Shown: positions 8,174 to 17,660, counted from the stretch's first letter. The stretch: DNA of 64,000 nt from an uncultured Lachnospiraceae bacterium (GCA_948794795.1 CAQGLR010000001.1:184749-248748), one strand, 5' to 3'. Translations and numbers: made by a program. Notes: a model not told the origin generated them from the letters alone.

Positions 8174-9322
8174 ATGTTTAAATTAGCTAGTAAAAATTAT
8201 ATAAAAAAGTTTATTATTTTATGTTTTTTGCCTGTTTTACTTACTGGATGTTCCCAGTCTGTAGAAGGGGAAACAGCCCAGGTTGTTGTTAAAGAGGAAA
8301 ACAATCAGCCAGATAAGGAAGTGCAGCCAGAAGAGAAGCAAAAAGAAAAATTATCAGAAATGTATGACTGGGATAATGCAAGGATTCCAATAGACTGGTA
8401 TTATCCAAATTTTGGTGAAGGGCAGATACTGCAGAACCAGGATTATATTTTTTATCCAGAAGATGGCAATAAAATTGCACGTATCAGTAAATCTGGTGGC
8501 AGTAAAGAAATTATATGTGAATTTGATTTTATTGAAGATAAATTTATGCATTACTGCCTGTCAGAAGACGGGATGTTTGTTGAATATAATTATAATATTT
8601 ATTCCTGTGGTTTTGATGGAAAAAACATGCATAAAATAATATCACGTAAAAAACTGAAAAAACAGATTACTGCTATAAAAGATGATGGATGGGACAGATG
8701 GTACGGAGGTGCAAAAACTTTATACTTTTATAAGGACAATTTATACCTGGTTTCTTATTATTATATGTGGAAATTAGATTTAATAACAAAAAAAATTACA
8801 CAAATGTCAGAAACTACATTTGGAGGTGGATGTTTCTGCGGAGATTCATTATATTATATAGCTCATGGGAGTTCTATGGTTTGTAAAACAGATATTAATA
8901 CAGGAAAAAGAACCAGGATTTTAGGGACAGATGAAGAGTGGTCTAAAGAAAATTCAAAAAGATTCAAAAATTATTATGGACTTACAGAAGTAGATGGTAA
9001 AGTTTATTATGTACAAATTGGAAAGAAAACTTCTGTTTATATGTACCGTGAAGGGAAAAAAGATAAAAAAATATATGATTTTGAAAAAATGCCAGTAATA
9101 TATAGCATATGTTCTAGTTCAGGGAAAATTGCTATTGAATATAAGTATGATACAGATAAACCTTATAATATTATAATCTATGATATAAAATCATCTACTA
9201 CCAGTAAAATAAAAAATATAAAAAATTTTACTTCGTTAGTGTATTTCTTTGATGATATGATATTTTATGCAGGGGATATGAGTAAAAAAACTAATAAATA
9301 TCTTTTATATAAGGTTTATTAG
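8174..9322 (+). CDS. Lipoprotein with beta-propeller-like (DUF5050-type) repeats, paralogue 1
   Basis: A 382-residue probable lipoprotein. The N-terminus has a basic start, a hydrophobic stretch and a lipobox LLTG-C with the lipidated Cys at about residue 26. An acidic and Gln-rich linker (about 33-60) leads to a domain with repeated motifs such as NKIARISKSGG, YNIYSCGFDGKNMHK and MWKLDLITKK. This is the pattern of DUF5050/TolB-like beta-propellers in Clostridia, in which each blade alternates a displayed value and a label. It would sit on the outer face of the membrane. GGAGGGACAGGAAG precedes the ATG. A very similar copy lies at 10421-11560; this copy has a WDRW insertion near residue 173 that the other lacks. 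Ligand and function are unknown. Confidence 0.7.
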   Translation: MFKLASKNYIKKFIILCFLPVLLTGCSQSVEGETAQVVVKEENNQPDKEVQPEEKQKEKLSEMYDWDNARIPIDWYYPNFGEGQILQNQDYIFYPEDGNKIARISKSGGSKEIICEFDFIEDKFMHYCLSEDGMFVEYNYNIYSCGFDGKNMHKIISRKKLKKQITAIKDDGWDRWYGGAKTLYFYKDNLYLVSYYYMWKLDLITKKITQMSETTFGGGCFCGDSLYYIAHGSSMVCKTDINTGKRTRILGTDEEWSKENSKRFKNYYGLTEVDGKVYYVQIGKKTSVYMYREGKKDKKIYDFEKMPVIYSICSSSGKIAIEYKYDTDKPYNIIIYDIKSSTTSKIKNIKNFTSLVYFFDDMIFYAGDMSKKTNKYLLYKVY

Positions 9323-9406
9323 ATATTGAATATTAAAACATATATTAATAAACAGGGAAAAAATAGACGTTATAATTACAAATAAAATATAAAAGAGAAA
9401 GATAAA

Positions 9407-10090
9407 ATGGGATTTTCACACAATGAGCTGTTTCAAGATAAAGAATATTTAGAAGCTATCCATATGGTTATGGATTTGAAGGGTATTGTACCTGTTGTTG
9501 GTACAGTATTGTATAAGGTAAATACAGATGAATGTATTATGGAAGAAAAGTGGTATAGTGCTGCTTCTGGTTTATTATCAATGATTCCAGAATTTGGTGA
9601 TTTAAAAAGATTAGAAAAGAAAGTATCTATGGCTATAAATTCTAGAAAAGAAAATATAAAAGTAATAGGTGTGTTAAAGAGAGCCAGAAATATGGAGTTA
9701 TTATTTGGAATGTTTTATGGCAATGCAAAAACAGGAGCAAAAGGTATAGAAAAGTTAAGGGGTCTGTATTTACAGAATATGTTATATAAAATAAAGAATA
9801 AAGCTAAAAAAGAAAAAAGAAAAGAATATATAGCTAAGAATAAGGGAAAAGTACATAATCCTGGTGAGTGGATAGAAATGCGTGTATGTACAGATGGAAA
9901 ACCGACAAATTTGATGAAAGCAAATGAATTTTATAAAGATAAGAAGAAACGTCAAGATTCTACAAGTTTATTTGGAGAGGATATAAGTGCTGACAAGATT
10001 CCTTATATAGTTCTGCCAATAATAGAAGAAGAGGAGAAGAAAAGAAAGAAGAAAAAGAAGAAGATATGTCTATATATAAATATTCAGTAG
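9407..10090 (+). CDS. Pretoxin-like hypothetical protein (possibly frameshifted)
   Basis: A 227-residue protein lying between two near-identical lipoprotein genes. Residues about 25-65 (GIVPVVGTVLYK, then SAASGLLSMIPEFGDLKRLEK) resemble the short glycine/proline hydrophobic pretoxin motif that precedes toxin domains in Gram-positive polymorphic toxins. I do not recognise a catalytic domain after it. The end is a purine-only tract encoding a Lys run (10024-10064), after which the frame gives an unconvincing ICLYINIQ tail. Shifting back one base there leads straight into the next ORF as EED-MSIYKYS. So the product may continue into 10066-10386, either by programmed or slippage frameshifting or in the ancestral gene. 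The ribosome site is weak (GAGAAAG). Confidence 0.5.
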   Translation: MGFSHNELFQDKEYLEAIHMVMDLKGIVPVVGTVLYKVNTDECIMEEKWYSAASGLLSMIPEFGDLKRLEKKVSMAINSRKENIKVIGVLKRARNMELLFGMFYGNAKTGAKGIEKLRGLYLQNMLYKIKNKAKKEKRKEYIAKNKGKVHNPGEWIEMRVCTDGKPTNLMKANEFYKDKKKRQDSTSLFGEDISADKIPYIVLPIIEEEEKKRKKKKKKICLYINIQ

Positions 10091-10386
10091 GAGTAATTAT
10101 AGATGAAAAAGGCAATTATTTATATTGTGTTGCTGCAGAATCTGGACCTAAAGAAAATGGAATGGGCGAAATGTCAATTTATGCAGCCTGGAGAATGAAG
10201 AAATTAGACACAAATTTCAATTTTAACAAAGCTAAAAAATTACGTGATGAATATATAATTGGTGTTGACAATAAAGACGAAGGAAAAAAATATAAATTTA
10301 TACTTTTTCAAAATCAGCTCCTGCCCCTGAAAAAACTAGAGCTGGCTGGTATAAAAACCAAAAGAAATTATATAAACAAATTATAA
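10066..10386 (+). CDS. Hypothetical protein, or C-terminal part of the preceding gene
   Basis: A 106-residue ORF starting inside the last codons of the pretoxin-like gene (25-base overlap, -1 frame). It contains SIYKYSVGVIIDEKGNYLYC and SIYAAWRMKKLDTN, with a basic end. Two readings fit: a small partner protein (an immunity-type role would be usual beside a pretoxin gene), or the C-terminal domain of the upstream protein joined through a -1 shift in the AAAAAG-rich tract. The lack of a clear ribosome site other than the A/G tract itself leans slightly to the second. No family recognised. Confidence 0.45.
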   Translation: MSIYKYSVGVIIDEKGNYLYCVAAESGPKENGMGEMSIYAAWRMKKLDTNFNFNKAKKLRDEYIIGVDNKDEGKKYKFILFQNQLLPLKKLELAGIKTKRNYINKL

Positions 10387-10420
10387 AGGAAGGTAAAAAA
10401 TGTTACATAGGGACAGGAAG

Positions 10421-11560
10421 ATGTTTAAATTAATTGGTAAAAATTATATAAAAAAGTTTATTACTTTATGTTTTTTGCCTGTTTTACTTACTGGATGTTC
10501 CCAGTCTGTAAAAGAGGAAACAGCCCAGGTTGTTGTAAAAGAGGAAAATAATCAGCCAGATAAAGAAGTGCAGCCAGAAGAGAAGCAAAAAGAAAAATTA
10601 TCAGAGATGTATGACTGGGATAATGCAAGGATTCCAATAAACTGGTATTATCCAAATTTTGGTGAAGGGCAGATACTGCAGAACCAGGATTATATTTTTT
10701 ATCCAGAAGATGGCAATAAAATTGCACGTATCAGTAAATCTGATGGCAGTAAAGAAATTATATGTGAATTTGATTTTATTAAAGATAAATTTATACATTA
10801 CTGCCTGTCAGAAAATGGTATGTTTGTTGAATATAATTCTAATATTTATTCCTGTAGTTTTGATGGGAAAAACATGCATAAAATAATATCACGTAAAAAA
10901 CTGAAAAAACAGATTACTGATATAAAAGATGATGGATGGTACGGAGGTGTAAAAACTTTATACTTTTATAAGGACAACTTATATATGGTTTCTTATTATT
11001 ATATGTGGAAATTAGATTTAACAACAAAAAAAATTACACAAATGCTAGAAAATGTTTTTTGGGGTGGGTGTTTTTGTGGAAATGCATTGTATTATATGTC
11101 CAGTAGTAATTTCATTGTTTACAAAACAGATATTAATACAGGGAAAAGTACTAGGATTCTAGGGACAGATGAAAAGTGGTCTAAAGAAAATCCAGAAAGC
11201 CTCAAGGCTTATTCTGGACTTACAGAAGTAGATGGTAAAGTTTATTATGTACAAATTGGAAAGAAAACTTCTGTTTATATGTACCGTGAAGGGAAAAAAG
11301 ATAAAAAAATATATGATTTTGAAAAAACGCCAGTAATATATAGCATACGTTCAGATTCAGGAAAAATTGCTATTAATTACAAGTATGATACAGATAAACC
11401 TTATAATATTATAATCTATGATATAAAGTTATCTAGTGCTAGTAAAATAAAAAATATAAAAGGTAGTGTTGGATTAGTGTATCTTGTTGATGATATGATA
11501 TTTTATGGCAGCCAGCCACTTGCGTCAACTAATGAATATCTTTTATATAAGGTTTATTAG
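10421..11560 (+). CDS. Lipoprotein with beta-propeller-like (DUF5050-type) repeats, paralogue 2
   Basis: A 379-residue close paralogue of the protein at 8174-9322, sharing most residues including the lipobox LLTG-C and the propeller-like repeats. The start at 10421 is chosen because the two genes share GGGACAGGAAG-ATG exactly there. An upstream ATG at 10400, with AAAGGAAGG ahead of it, would add seven residues and may be used because a different gene end now lies upstream. Differences concentrate in the middle (about residues 190-250), where the two read ETTFGGG versus ENVFWGG, while the last third is almost unchanged. The pattern suggests a recent tandem duplication that brackets the pretoxin-like pair. 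Function unknown. Confidence 0.7.
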   Translation: MFKLIGKNYIKKFITLCFLPVLLTGCSQSVKEETAQVVVKEENNQPDKEVQPEEKQKEKLSEMYDWDNARIPINWYYPNFGEGQILQNQDYIFYPEDGNKIARISKSDGSKEIICEFDFIKDKFIHYCLSENGMFVEYNSNIYSCSFDGKNMHKIISRKKLKKQITDIKDDGWYGGVKTLYFYKDNLYMVSYYYMWKLDLTTKKITQMLENVFWGGCFCGNALYYMSSSNFIVYKTDINTGKSTRILGTDEKWSKENPESLKAYSGLTEVDGKVYYVQIGKKTSVYMYREGKKDKKIYDFEKTPVIYSIRSDSGKIAINYKYDTDKPYNIIIYDIKLSSASKIKNIKGSVGLVYLVDDMIFYGSQPLASTNEYLLYKVY

Positions 11561-11637
11561 GGTGTATTTTTAAATTTATTTTATTAAGCCATCCTGTTGT
11601 TTAGTTAAGCATGTTTTAATAAATAATGTACTTATAT

Positions 11638-11898
11638 GTGTTTGGAAATAAAAAAACATACAAAGAGTATATTGCTCTGGCAAGTTCCAAATGTTTTACC
11701 AAAAGGCAGCTGTTATGGGGACGCTGGTGCTTAAGCCCTGTATTTTATGCTTAATAGAAACATTTGTTTCTATTAAGCATTAGGGGCTTTATGCACCACT
11801 GCGTATCCCATCCAAGCGCAAGCGGCTGCCGATGGTAAACATTTGGAACTTGCCAGAGGCAAAATACCTGTGTATTAAAAAAATGTGAAACCCCAAAA
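11638..11898. repeat. Palindromic MITE-like element, copy C (opposite orientation)
   Basis: The core hairpin runs from CTCTGGCAAG at 11675 to CTTGCCAGAG at 11858. The left subterminal TACAAAGAGTATATTGC is the complement of the right subterminal of copies A and B, so this copy is reversed. The right flank reads GCAAAATACCTGTGTATT then AAAAAATGTGAAACCCC, matching copies D and E. It fills most of the 411-bp gap before the methionine synthase gene; I see no riboswitch in the remaining about 70 bases. Confidence 0.85.
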
Positions 11899-11971
11899 AC
11901 TAAATGCCATTGTAATATAATGGAATTTGTGTTATATAAATATATATTAAACTTAAATATGGAGGCTTGTT

Positions 11972-14479
11972 ATGACTAAAGAAGAGTTTTTAAACAAATT
12001 AAAGCAAGGACGCCTTATCCTTGATGGTGCAACAGGTTCTAACCTCCAGGCACGTGGCATGCCTGCTGGTGTCTGTCCAGAAGAATGGATTCTTGAAAAC
12101 AGGGAGGTTCTTATAAAACTCCAGGCTGAATATATAGAAGCAGGCACAGATATAATATATGCACCTACATTTTCAGGAAATAGGATTAAACTTGCAGAAT
12201 ACGGGCTTGCAGATAACATTGGAGAGATTAATAAAAACCTTGCAGGAATTTCAAAAGATGCCATAAAAGAGGCAGGAGCAGACAGGGAAATATATATTGC
12301 TGGTGATATAACAATGACAGGCAGGCAGGTATATCCTGCTGGCACTCTTATGTTTGAAGAACTTATAGATATTTATAAAGAACAGATAAGCTATCTTTGT
12401 GAAGCGGGTGTGGACCTGCTTGTAATTGAAACAATGATGAGCCTGCAGGAGTGCCGTGCTGCAGTTATAGCAGCAAAAGAAACATGCAGCCTTCCAGTTA
12501 TGGTTACGCTTACATTTAATGAAGACGGGCGCACCCTGTATGGTACAAGCCCTGGTACAGCGGCACTTGTATTAACAGCACTTGGGGCAGATGCCATAGG
12601 TGTAAACTGTTCTACAGGGCCTGATAAAATGGAAGGTGTTATAAGGCAGATGGCAGCTTATACAGATGTACCGCTTATAGCAAAGCCAAATGCCGGGCTT
12701 CCTAAGCTTAACCAGGATGGCAGCACAGTATATGATATGGAACCAGCAGAGTTTGCAGAAGGGATTGTTAAACTTATAGAAGCAGGAGCAGATATACTTG
12801 GCGGATGCTGTGGTACTACACCAGGCCATATAAAAGCAATGGACAGCCTTATTGTAGAAAAAGGGTTAAAAGACAGCGTTTCATTTACGGGAAGGAAGGG
12901 AAATGTTAAAAGACGTGCACTTTCCAATGAAAGAAATGTACTGGATATAGAGCTTGATGGAAATTTCCTTATAATAGGGGAGAGAATTAACCCTACTGGT
13001 AAAAAAGCACTCCAGGAAGAACTTAAACAAGGATGCCTTGACCTTGTTTCAGAGATGGCGGAGTCCCAGGAAGAGATGGGAGCATCAATACTTGATGTTA
13101 ATATGGGCATGAATGGTATTGATGAAAAGGAAATGATGCTTAAAGCAATTAATGAACTTTCAATAGTAAGCAACCTTCCACTTTCAATAGATTCAAGCCA
13201 TCCTGACGTTGTAGAAGCAGCACTGCGCATATATCCAGGAAGGGCATTAATAAATTCCATTTCACTAGAACCTGCCAAATTTGAAAGGCTTATACCAGCT
13301 GCTAAAAAATATGGTGCTATGTTTATACTTCTGCCGTTGTCAGAAAAAGGGCTTCCTAAAGATATTAACGAGAAAAAAGATATTATAAATACAATTCTTA
13401 ATGAAGCTTTAAAACAGGGGCTGTCTAAAGAAGATATTATTGTTGACGGGCTTGTAGCTACAGTTGGTGCAAATAGCAACGCAGCAGTTGAAACGCTTGA
13501 AACTATAAGTTATTGTAAAAATGAACTGGAAGTTGCTACAGCCTGCGGGCTCTCTAATATATCATTTGGCCTGCCAGAAAGAATGTTTGTCAACAGCAGT
13601 TTTATGGCAATAGCAATAAGCCATGGCCTTACAATGGCAATAGCCAACCCGTCACAAGACCTGCTTATGCATGCTGTGTCTGCCTCAGAGCTGCTTATGA
13701 ATAAGCCAGAAGCAGATACAAGGTATATAGAAAGGGTTACTGGAAACAAAATATCAGTTATAAAAGGGGAAGCAGATGCCAGCATGGTATCTGTAAAGCA
13801 TGAAAGTAATAAGAATGAAGCAGTAGCTGAAGTAAATGGTGATGTACTTTTTGAAGCAGTTGTCAAGGGAAGGAAAAATAAGATAGAAGAGATAGTTAAA
13901 AATGCTTTAGATACAGGCAGGGATGCACAGGATATTATTGATAAAAGCCTTATTCCTGCAATAAACCATGTTGGGGAGTTATTTGACAAACAAATATATT
14001 ATCTGCCACAGCTTATTGCAAGTGCAGAAACTATGGAAAAAGGAATTGGCATATTAGAGCCAGTACTTGCAGAAAAAAGAAGCCAGAAACCACTTGCTAC
14101 AATAGTTATAGCTACAGTAGAGCATGATATCCATGATATAGGCAAAAACCTTGTTGCACTTATGTTAAGAAATTATGGGTACAATGTTATAGACCTTGGA
14201 AAAGATGTGCCAGCAGAGAAAATAGCTGATGCAGCAGTAAAGGAAAATGCGGATATTATAGGGCTTTCAGCACTTATGACTACTACAATGATGGAGATGA
14301 AGAAAGTAACAGGCATTGTACGTGAAAGAGGCCTTAAATGTAAAGTTATAATAGGGGGCGCTGTAATTACCCAGGGATTTGCTGATGAAATAGGCGCTGA
14401 CGGGTATTCTAAAGATGCACAGGGTGCTGTAACGCTTGTAGGAAAGCTATTAAATCATTGTGAGGGAGAGAGTAAATGA
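11972..14479 (+). CDS. metH: Cobalamin-dependent methionine synthase (three-module form)
   Basis: An 835-residue B12-dependent 5-methyltetrahydrofolate-homocysteine methyltransferase. Domain order: homocysteine-binding barrel (about 1-300) with zinc Cys ligands in GVNCSTGP (about 212) and GGCCGTTP (about 278-279); pterin-binding domain (about 325-590) starting IIGERINPTGK; cobalamin-binding cap and Rossmann module (about 645-835) with the DxHxxG-type motif EHDIHDIGKNLV around 716-727. The reactivation (AdoMet-binding) domain of the long E. coli-type enzyme is absent, as is usual in Clostridia and Thermotoga, where a separate protein would serve. GGAGG precedes ATG 11972. The stop overlaps the next glycosyltransferase start (ATGA), a coupling with no obvious metabolic logic. 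Confidence 0.93.
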   Translation: MTKEEFLNKLKQGRLILDGATGSNLQARGMPAGVCPEEWILENREVLIKLQAEYIEAGTDIIYAPTFSGNRIKLAEYGLADNIGEINKNLAGISKDAIKEAGADREIYIAGDITMTGRQVYPAGTLMFEELIDIYKEQISYLCEAGVDLLVIETMMSLQECRAAVIAAKETCSLPVMVTLTFNEDGRTLYGTSPGTAALVLTALGADAIGVNCSTGPDKMEGVIRQMAAYTDVPLIAKPNAGLPKLNQDGSTVYDMEPAEFAEGIVKLIEAGADILGGCCGTTPGHIKAMDSLIVEKGLKDSVSFTGRKGNVKRRALSNERNVLDIELDGNFLIIGERINPTGKKALQEELKQGCLDLVSEMAESQEEMGASILDVNMGMNGIDEKEMMLKAINELSIVSNLPLSIDSSHPDVVEAALRIYPGRALINSISLEPAKFERLIPAAKKYGAMFILLPLSEKGLPKDINEKKDIINTILNEALKQGLSKEDIIVDGLVATVGANSNAAVETLETISYCKNELEVATACGLSNISFGLPERMFVNSSFMAIAISHGLTMAIANPSQDLLMHAVSASELLMNKPEADTRYIERVTGNKISVIKGEADASMVSVKHESNKNEAVAEVNGDVLFEAVVKGRKNKIEEIVKNALDTGRDAQDIIDKSLIPAINHVGELFDKQIYYLPQLIASAETMEKGIGILEPVLAEKRSQKPLATIVIATVEHDIHDIGKNLVALMLRNYGYNVIDLGKDVPAEKIADAAVKENADIIGLSALMTTTMMEMKKVTGIVRERGLKCKVIIGGAVITQGFADEIGADGYSKDAQGAVTLVGKLLNHCEGESK

Positions 14480-15402
14480 CAGAAAATACAGGGGCAGTAG
14501 TAGATATAATAATTCCTATATACAGATGTGGTGCAGGTTTTAGAAATATCCTTGACAGGCTTTTAAAACAAACTGTAAAACCAAACCATATTTTCCTTCT
14601 TCAGACAGTAGAACGTGAGAGTGAATTATTAAAAGAATTTGAAAGCAATATAATTTCTGTACATCCTGTAATGAAAAAAGATTTTGACCATGGGGCTACA
14701 AGGCATAAAGGGGCAGAAATGTCAGAGGCAGATTTTATATTATTTATGACACAGGATGCTGTACCAAAAGACAACAGGCTGGTTGAGTCACTGCTTGTAC
14801 CTATGGAAGACCAGCGGGTAGCTATATCATATGGACGGCAGCTGGCAGGAGAAGACGCAGATATACTTGAAAAAATGACAAGGATATATAATTATCCAGG
14901 TGAAAGCTGTATTAAATCAATGGATGATACAGAAAGGCTTGGGATAAAGACATATTTTTGCTCAGATGTATGTGCAATGTACAGGAAAAGTGTATATAAC
15001 AAGCTTGGCGGTTTTGTCAGGAAGACAATTTTTAATGAAGACATGATAATGGCTTCAAAAGTTATTAATGCAGGTTATAATGTAGCATACTGCGCAGGTG
15101 CAAGGGTAATACACTCACATTCATATACATGCATACAGCAGTTTAAAAGGAACTTTGACCTTGGAGTATCCCAGAAACAGTACCATGAAGTATTTGAAAG
15201 TGTATCTTCTGAAAAAGAAGGCGCTGGTTATGCAAAAAAGGTTGTAAAGGCACTGCTTAGGCGTGGCAAGGTAAGAGAGGCATTTTACTTTGTGATGCAG
15301 TGTGTATTTAAACTTGCTGGGTACAGGACAGGGTTAAATTATAATAAGTTTCCTAGGAAAATTATACTTAAATGTACACAGAACAAGGAATACTGGGAAT
15401 AA
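14476..15402 (+). CDS. Family 2 glycosyltransferase (rhamnosyltransferase-like)
   Basis: A 308-residue GT-A fold glycosyltransferase. Residues 8-17 (VDIIIPIYRC) give the first strand and nucleotide-binding region, the RKGAEMSEADFILFMTQDA-like region near 80-95 holds the acidic metal site (TQDA in place of a strict DXD), and NEDMIMASKVINAGY near 190-205 is the acceptor/catalytic-base ED motif. The C-terminal part is basic and may lie against the membrane. Probable role: adding a sugar, perhaps deoxyhexose, to a cell-surface polysaccharide. It overlaps metH by four bases and ends before a bidirectional terminator. Confidence 0.8.
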   Translation: MTENTGAVVDIIIPIYRCGAGFRNILDRLLKQTVKPNHIFLLQTVERESELLKEFESNIISVHPVMKKDFDHGATRHKGAEMSEADFILFMTQDAVPKDNRLVESLLVPMEDQRVAISYGRQLAGEDADILEKMTRIYNYPGESCIKSMDDTERLGIKTYFCSDVCAMYRKSVYNKLGGFVRKTIFNEDMIMASKVINAGYNVAYCAGARVIHSHSYTCIQQFKRNFDLGVSQKQYHEVFESVSSEKEGAGYAKKVVKALLRRGKVREAFYFVMQCVFKLAGYRTGLNYNKFPRKIILKCTQNKEYWE

Positions 15403-15405
15403 TAT

Positions 15406-15468
15406 AAAACCACCGCAATATTACAGGAATATCATAGTGTTCTTGTAATATTGTGGTGGTTTGTATTT
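15406..15468. terminator. Bidirectional intrinsic terminator
   Basis: AAACCACCGCAATATTACA pairs with TGTAATATTGTGGTGGTTT around a short loop with TATCATAGTG. A-rich sequence lies on the left and TTTGTATTTT on the right, so it can serve both the glycosyltransferase (+) and the convergent gene at 15504-16535 (-). Confidence 0.85.
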
Positions 15469-15503
15469 TACATACCAGGGTATATTTAAAAGCTGGATTA
15501 TTT

Positions 15504-16535
15504 TTATTTTTCGCTTTCAATTACAAATTCTTTTGTTGTCCCAGTTACAAGGTTATATGTGTATAACGCACTCTGGTCAAATGTTTCAAAAAACAGGTAA
15601 TCAGAAGTTAAATTAAGGTAGTTATAATCACCCATTGAAATAAGGAGTGATTCACGCGTTGCCAAATCAAATTTGTACAAGCCATTTTCTTCACCATTAT
15701 CAACCTGGTAGTATATGGACGTACCATCTTCTGATACATTATATGTGGCGAGGCGCTTATTTATAAGGGTTTCTACAGAAGAGCCATTCAGTGAAACCCG
15801 GCACAGGCTGTAATCCTGGTCCATATCCAGAAAATATAAATTATCACCCTGCCTTGTAAGGTGTGTGCAGTTTCCTGCATATATAACTTGTGAACCAGTT
15901 CCAGATATGCCAATAGAATGTATATAATGGTCTTTGTCCCATCCAGTGTAATATATTTTATCATTATGTATTACATATGGTGCTGCTGCTTCTGCCATAA
16001 GCCTTCTCTCTTCAGAACCATCTATCTGGGTTACAAAAAGTTCCAGGCCTTTTTTCTGGTCATAGTGCTGGTAGTAAATATTATTACCATAAAGACATAC
16101 AACCTGTGTAGGGTCATCATACAGCCTGCCAATTCCATGTCCAGATGTATTAAGCCTGAAAAGCCCTGTGGTACTTAATGATAATAATGCATCAGCATCA
16201 TTTTCTAACTGGTCATTTCTTCTTGTGTAGAAAATATACTTTTCAGCAGAATTTATGTAACTTACCCTGTCATCAAACAGTTTTTTAATACTTGTAAGGT
16301 CATTATTCATACAATACAGCCTGTTGCCATCATATGGATTTGCAAAATAAATTTTGCCCTCATTTTCGCAGAAAAGCCCTCCATTAAGCAAGTTGCCGCT
16401 GGTATTTCCTGTTATTCTGTTGTCATCATATAACTTGACACGGTTTTTTGTAAAAACCACATAAATTATAGAACCAATAACAGCAGCTAAAATTAAGCAT
16501 ATTAAAATTCTTTTAGCGATTGTAGATTTTTTCAT
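15504..16535 (-). CDS. Membrane-anchored DUF5050/TolB-like beta-propeller protein
   Basis: A 343-residue protein with a short basic N-terminus and one membrane segment (RILICLILAAVIGSIIYVVF, about residues 8-27). It acts outside the membrane, with repeats of the kind seen in DUF5050 propellers: NKIYYTGWDKD, DNLYFLDMDQD, GNNIYYQHYDQ, EGKIYFANPYDGNRLYC. There is no lipobox. I start at 16535, where GGGTATCACA provides a modest site; an in-frame ATG at 16547 is too close to its AAAGG. It is unrelated in detail to the lipoprotein pair at 8-11.5 kb but of the same general architecture. Ligand unknown. Confidence 0.7.
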   Translation of the reverse strand: MKKSTIAKRILICLILAAVIGSIIYVVFTKNRVKLYDDNRITGNTSGNLLNGGLFCENEGKIYFANPYDGNRLYCMNNDLTSIKKLFDDRVSYINSAEKYIFYTRRNDQLENDADALLSLSTTGLFRLNTSGHGIGRLYDDPTQVVCLYGNNIYYQHYDQKKGLELFVTQIDGSEERRLMAEAAAPYVIHNDKIYYTGWDKDHYIHSIGISGTGSQVIYAGNCTHLTRQGDNLYFLDMDQDYSLCRVSLNGSSVETLINKRLATYNVSEDGTSIYYQVDNGEENGLYKFDLATRESLLISMGDYNYLNLTSDYLFFETFDQSALYTYNLVTGTTKEFVIESEK

Positions 16536-16829
16536 TGTGATACCCATACCTTTCTTTTAAGTGGCTTAAATTCCTGATAATTAATAAAACCAGTTTATCC
16601 CTCTGGAACAGCACTGGCAGATGGCGTGTATAACACCATAATAATCTGGGGAGTCTATCCAATATACTAATTATAACACATTTTAATAAAAATTTGCATA
16701 TATTTCTTAAAACCATTTAATAATTTTAACCAGGCTTATTATAGCATTTTATAGATATTGATGTTACAATGGAGTATAAAAGGTATAAAATATAACTATT
16801 CTTGCCATTTATGGCTGATTGGAGGACAC

Positions 16830-17624
16830 ATGAACCAGAAAGAAATTAAAAAAGAACTGTTATCACTTGAAAAGGCAGAAGAGAAATATATTAAAAAGAA
16901 TTTACAGATAAAAGAATCCAAATGGCAGGAAAAAGTAAGCAGGTATATTCCAGATAAACTGGATAAAACACTTGATACTACATTTTGTAAGGCATTTGAA
17001 ATTATATTTGAAAAAGGGACAGGCGTTATTGAAAAGACATATAATAAAGAAAAAAGAAAAAAGGATTTTAAGGTAAATGAATATTCAGCAGATTTAAGGA
17101 ATAATAAGAGCAGTATTAAGAAATTTGGCAGGCTTGCATTTGGCAGCAAAACCTTGAATATGGCAGTTTCTGCAGTTGAAGGTATAGGAATGGGGTTTGC
17201 TGGAATGGGAATTCCTGATATACCATTATTTCTTTCTGTTATTTTAAAAAGTGTATATGAGACCGCATTGCATTATGGATTTGGATATGAGACAGAAGAA
17301 GAACAGGTATTTATATTAAAAATAATAGAAACAGCTCTTTGCCATGGGGAGGAACTTGTACAGGGGGATATAGAAATTAATGAATGGATAAGTTCAAATG
17401 GTAATATTCCGTTTACAAACAATAAAGAAGGACAGATAAAAAGAACATCACTTATATTGTCAGAAGAACTGCTTTACCTTAAATTTATCCAGGGGATACC
17501 CATTGCAGGTATAGCAGGCGGGGTATCAGACGTAATATACCAGAAGAAAATTACAGATTATGCAATACTTAAATATAAGAGAAGGTTTTTAATAAAACAT
17601 CTTGAGGAAGATGTTGTACTATAG
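16830..17624 (+). CDS. EcsC family protein
   Basis: A 264-residue protein of the EcsC family (PF12787). After a charged, coiled-coil-prone start (NQKEIKKELLSLEKAEEKY), it has the conserved hydrophobic and glycine-rich part: AVSAVEGIGMGFAGMGIPDI (about 112-131) and a later IAGIAGGVSDVIYQKK-type block. EcsC is named after the third gene of the Bacillus ecs ABC locus, but stand-alone members such as this are of unknown function and may be membrane-associated. GGAGG precedes ATG 16830, which I prefer to the upstream in-frame start at 16758. The following glycosyltransferase lies 36 bases downstream. Confidence 0.75.
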   Translation: MNQKEIKKELLSLEKAEEKYIKKNLQIKESKWQEKVSRYIPDKLDKTLDTTFCKAFEIIFEKGTGVIEKTYNKEKRKKDFKVNEYSADLRNNKSSIKKFGRLAFGSKTLNMAVSAVEGIGMGFAGMGIPDIPLFLSVILKSVYETALHYGFGYETEEEQVFILKIIETALCHGEELVQGDIEINEWISSNGNIPFTNNKEGQIKRTSLILSEELLYLKFIQGIPIAGIAGGVSDVIYQKKITDYAILKYKRRFLIKHLEEDVVL

Positions 17625-17660
17625 CAAGTTTTATTTATAGAAAGTGATGAGGTGAGATAT

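Noticed and set aside
11860..11971. Possible cobalamin or SAM riboswitch before metH
   Set aside because: Only about 70 bases remain between the palindromic element and the start; no B12 box or SAM core is visible.
12658..13989. Long minus-strand ORFs opposite metH
   Set aside because: Shadow frames of a well-supported enzyme, with no ribosome sites and no recognisable domains.
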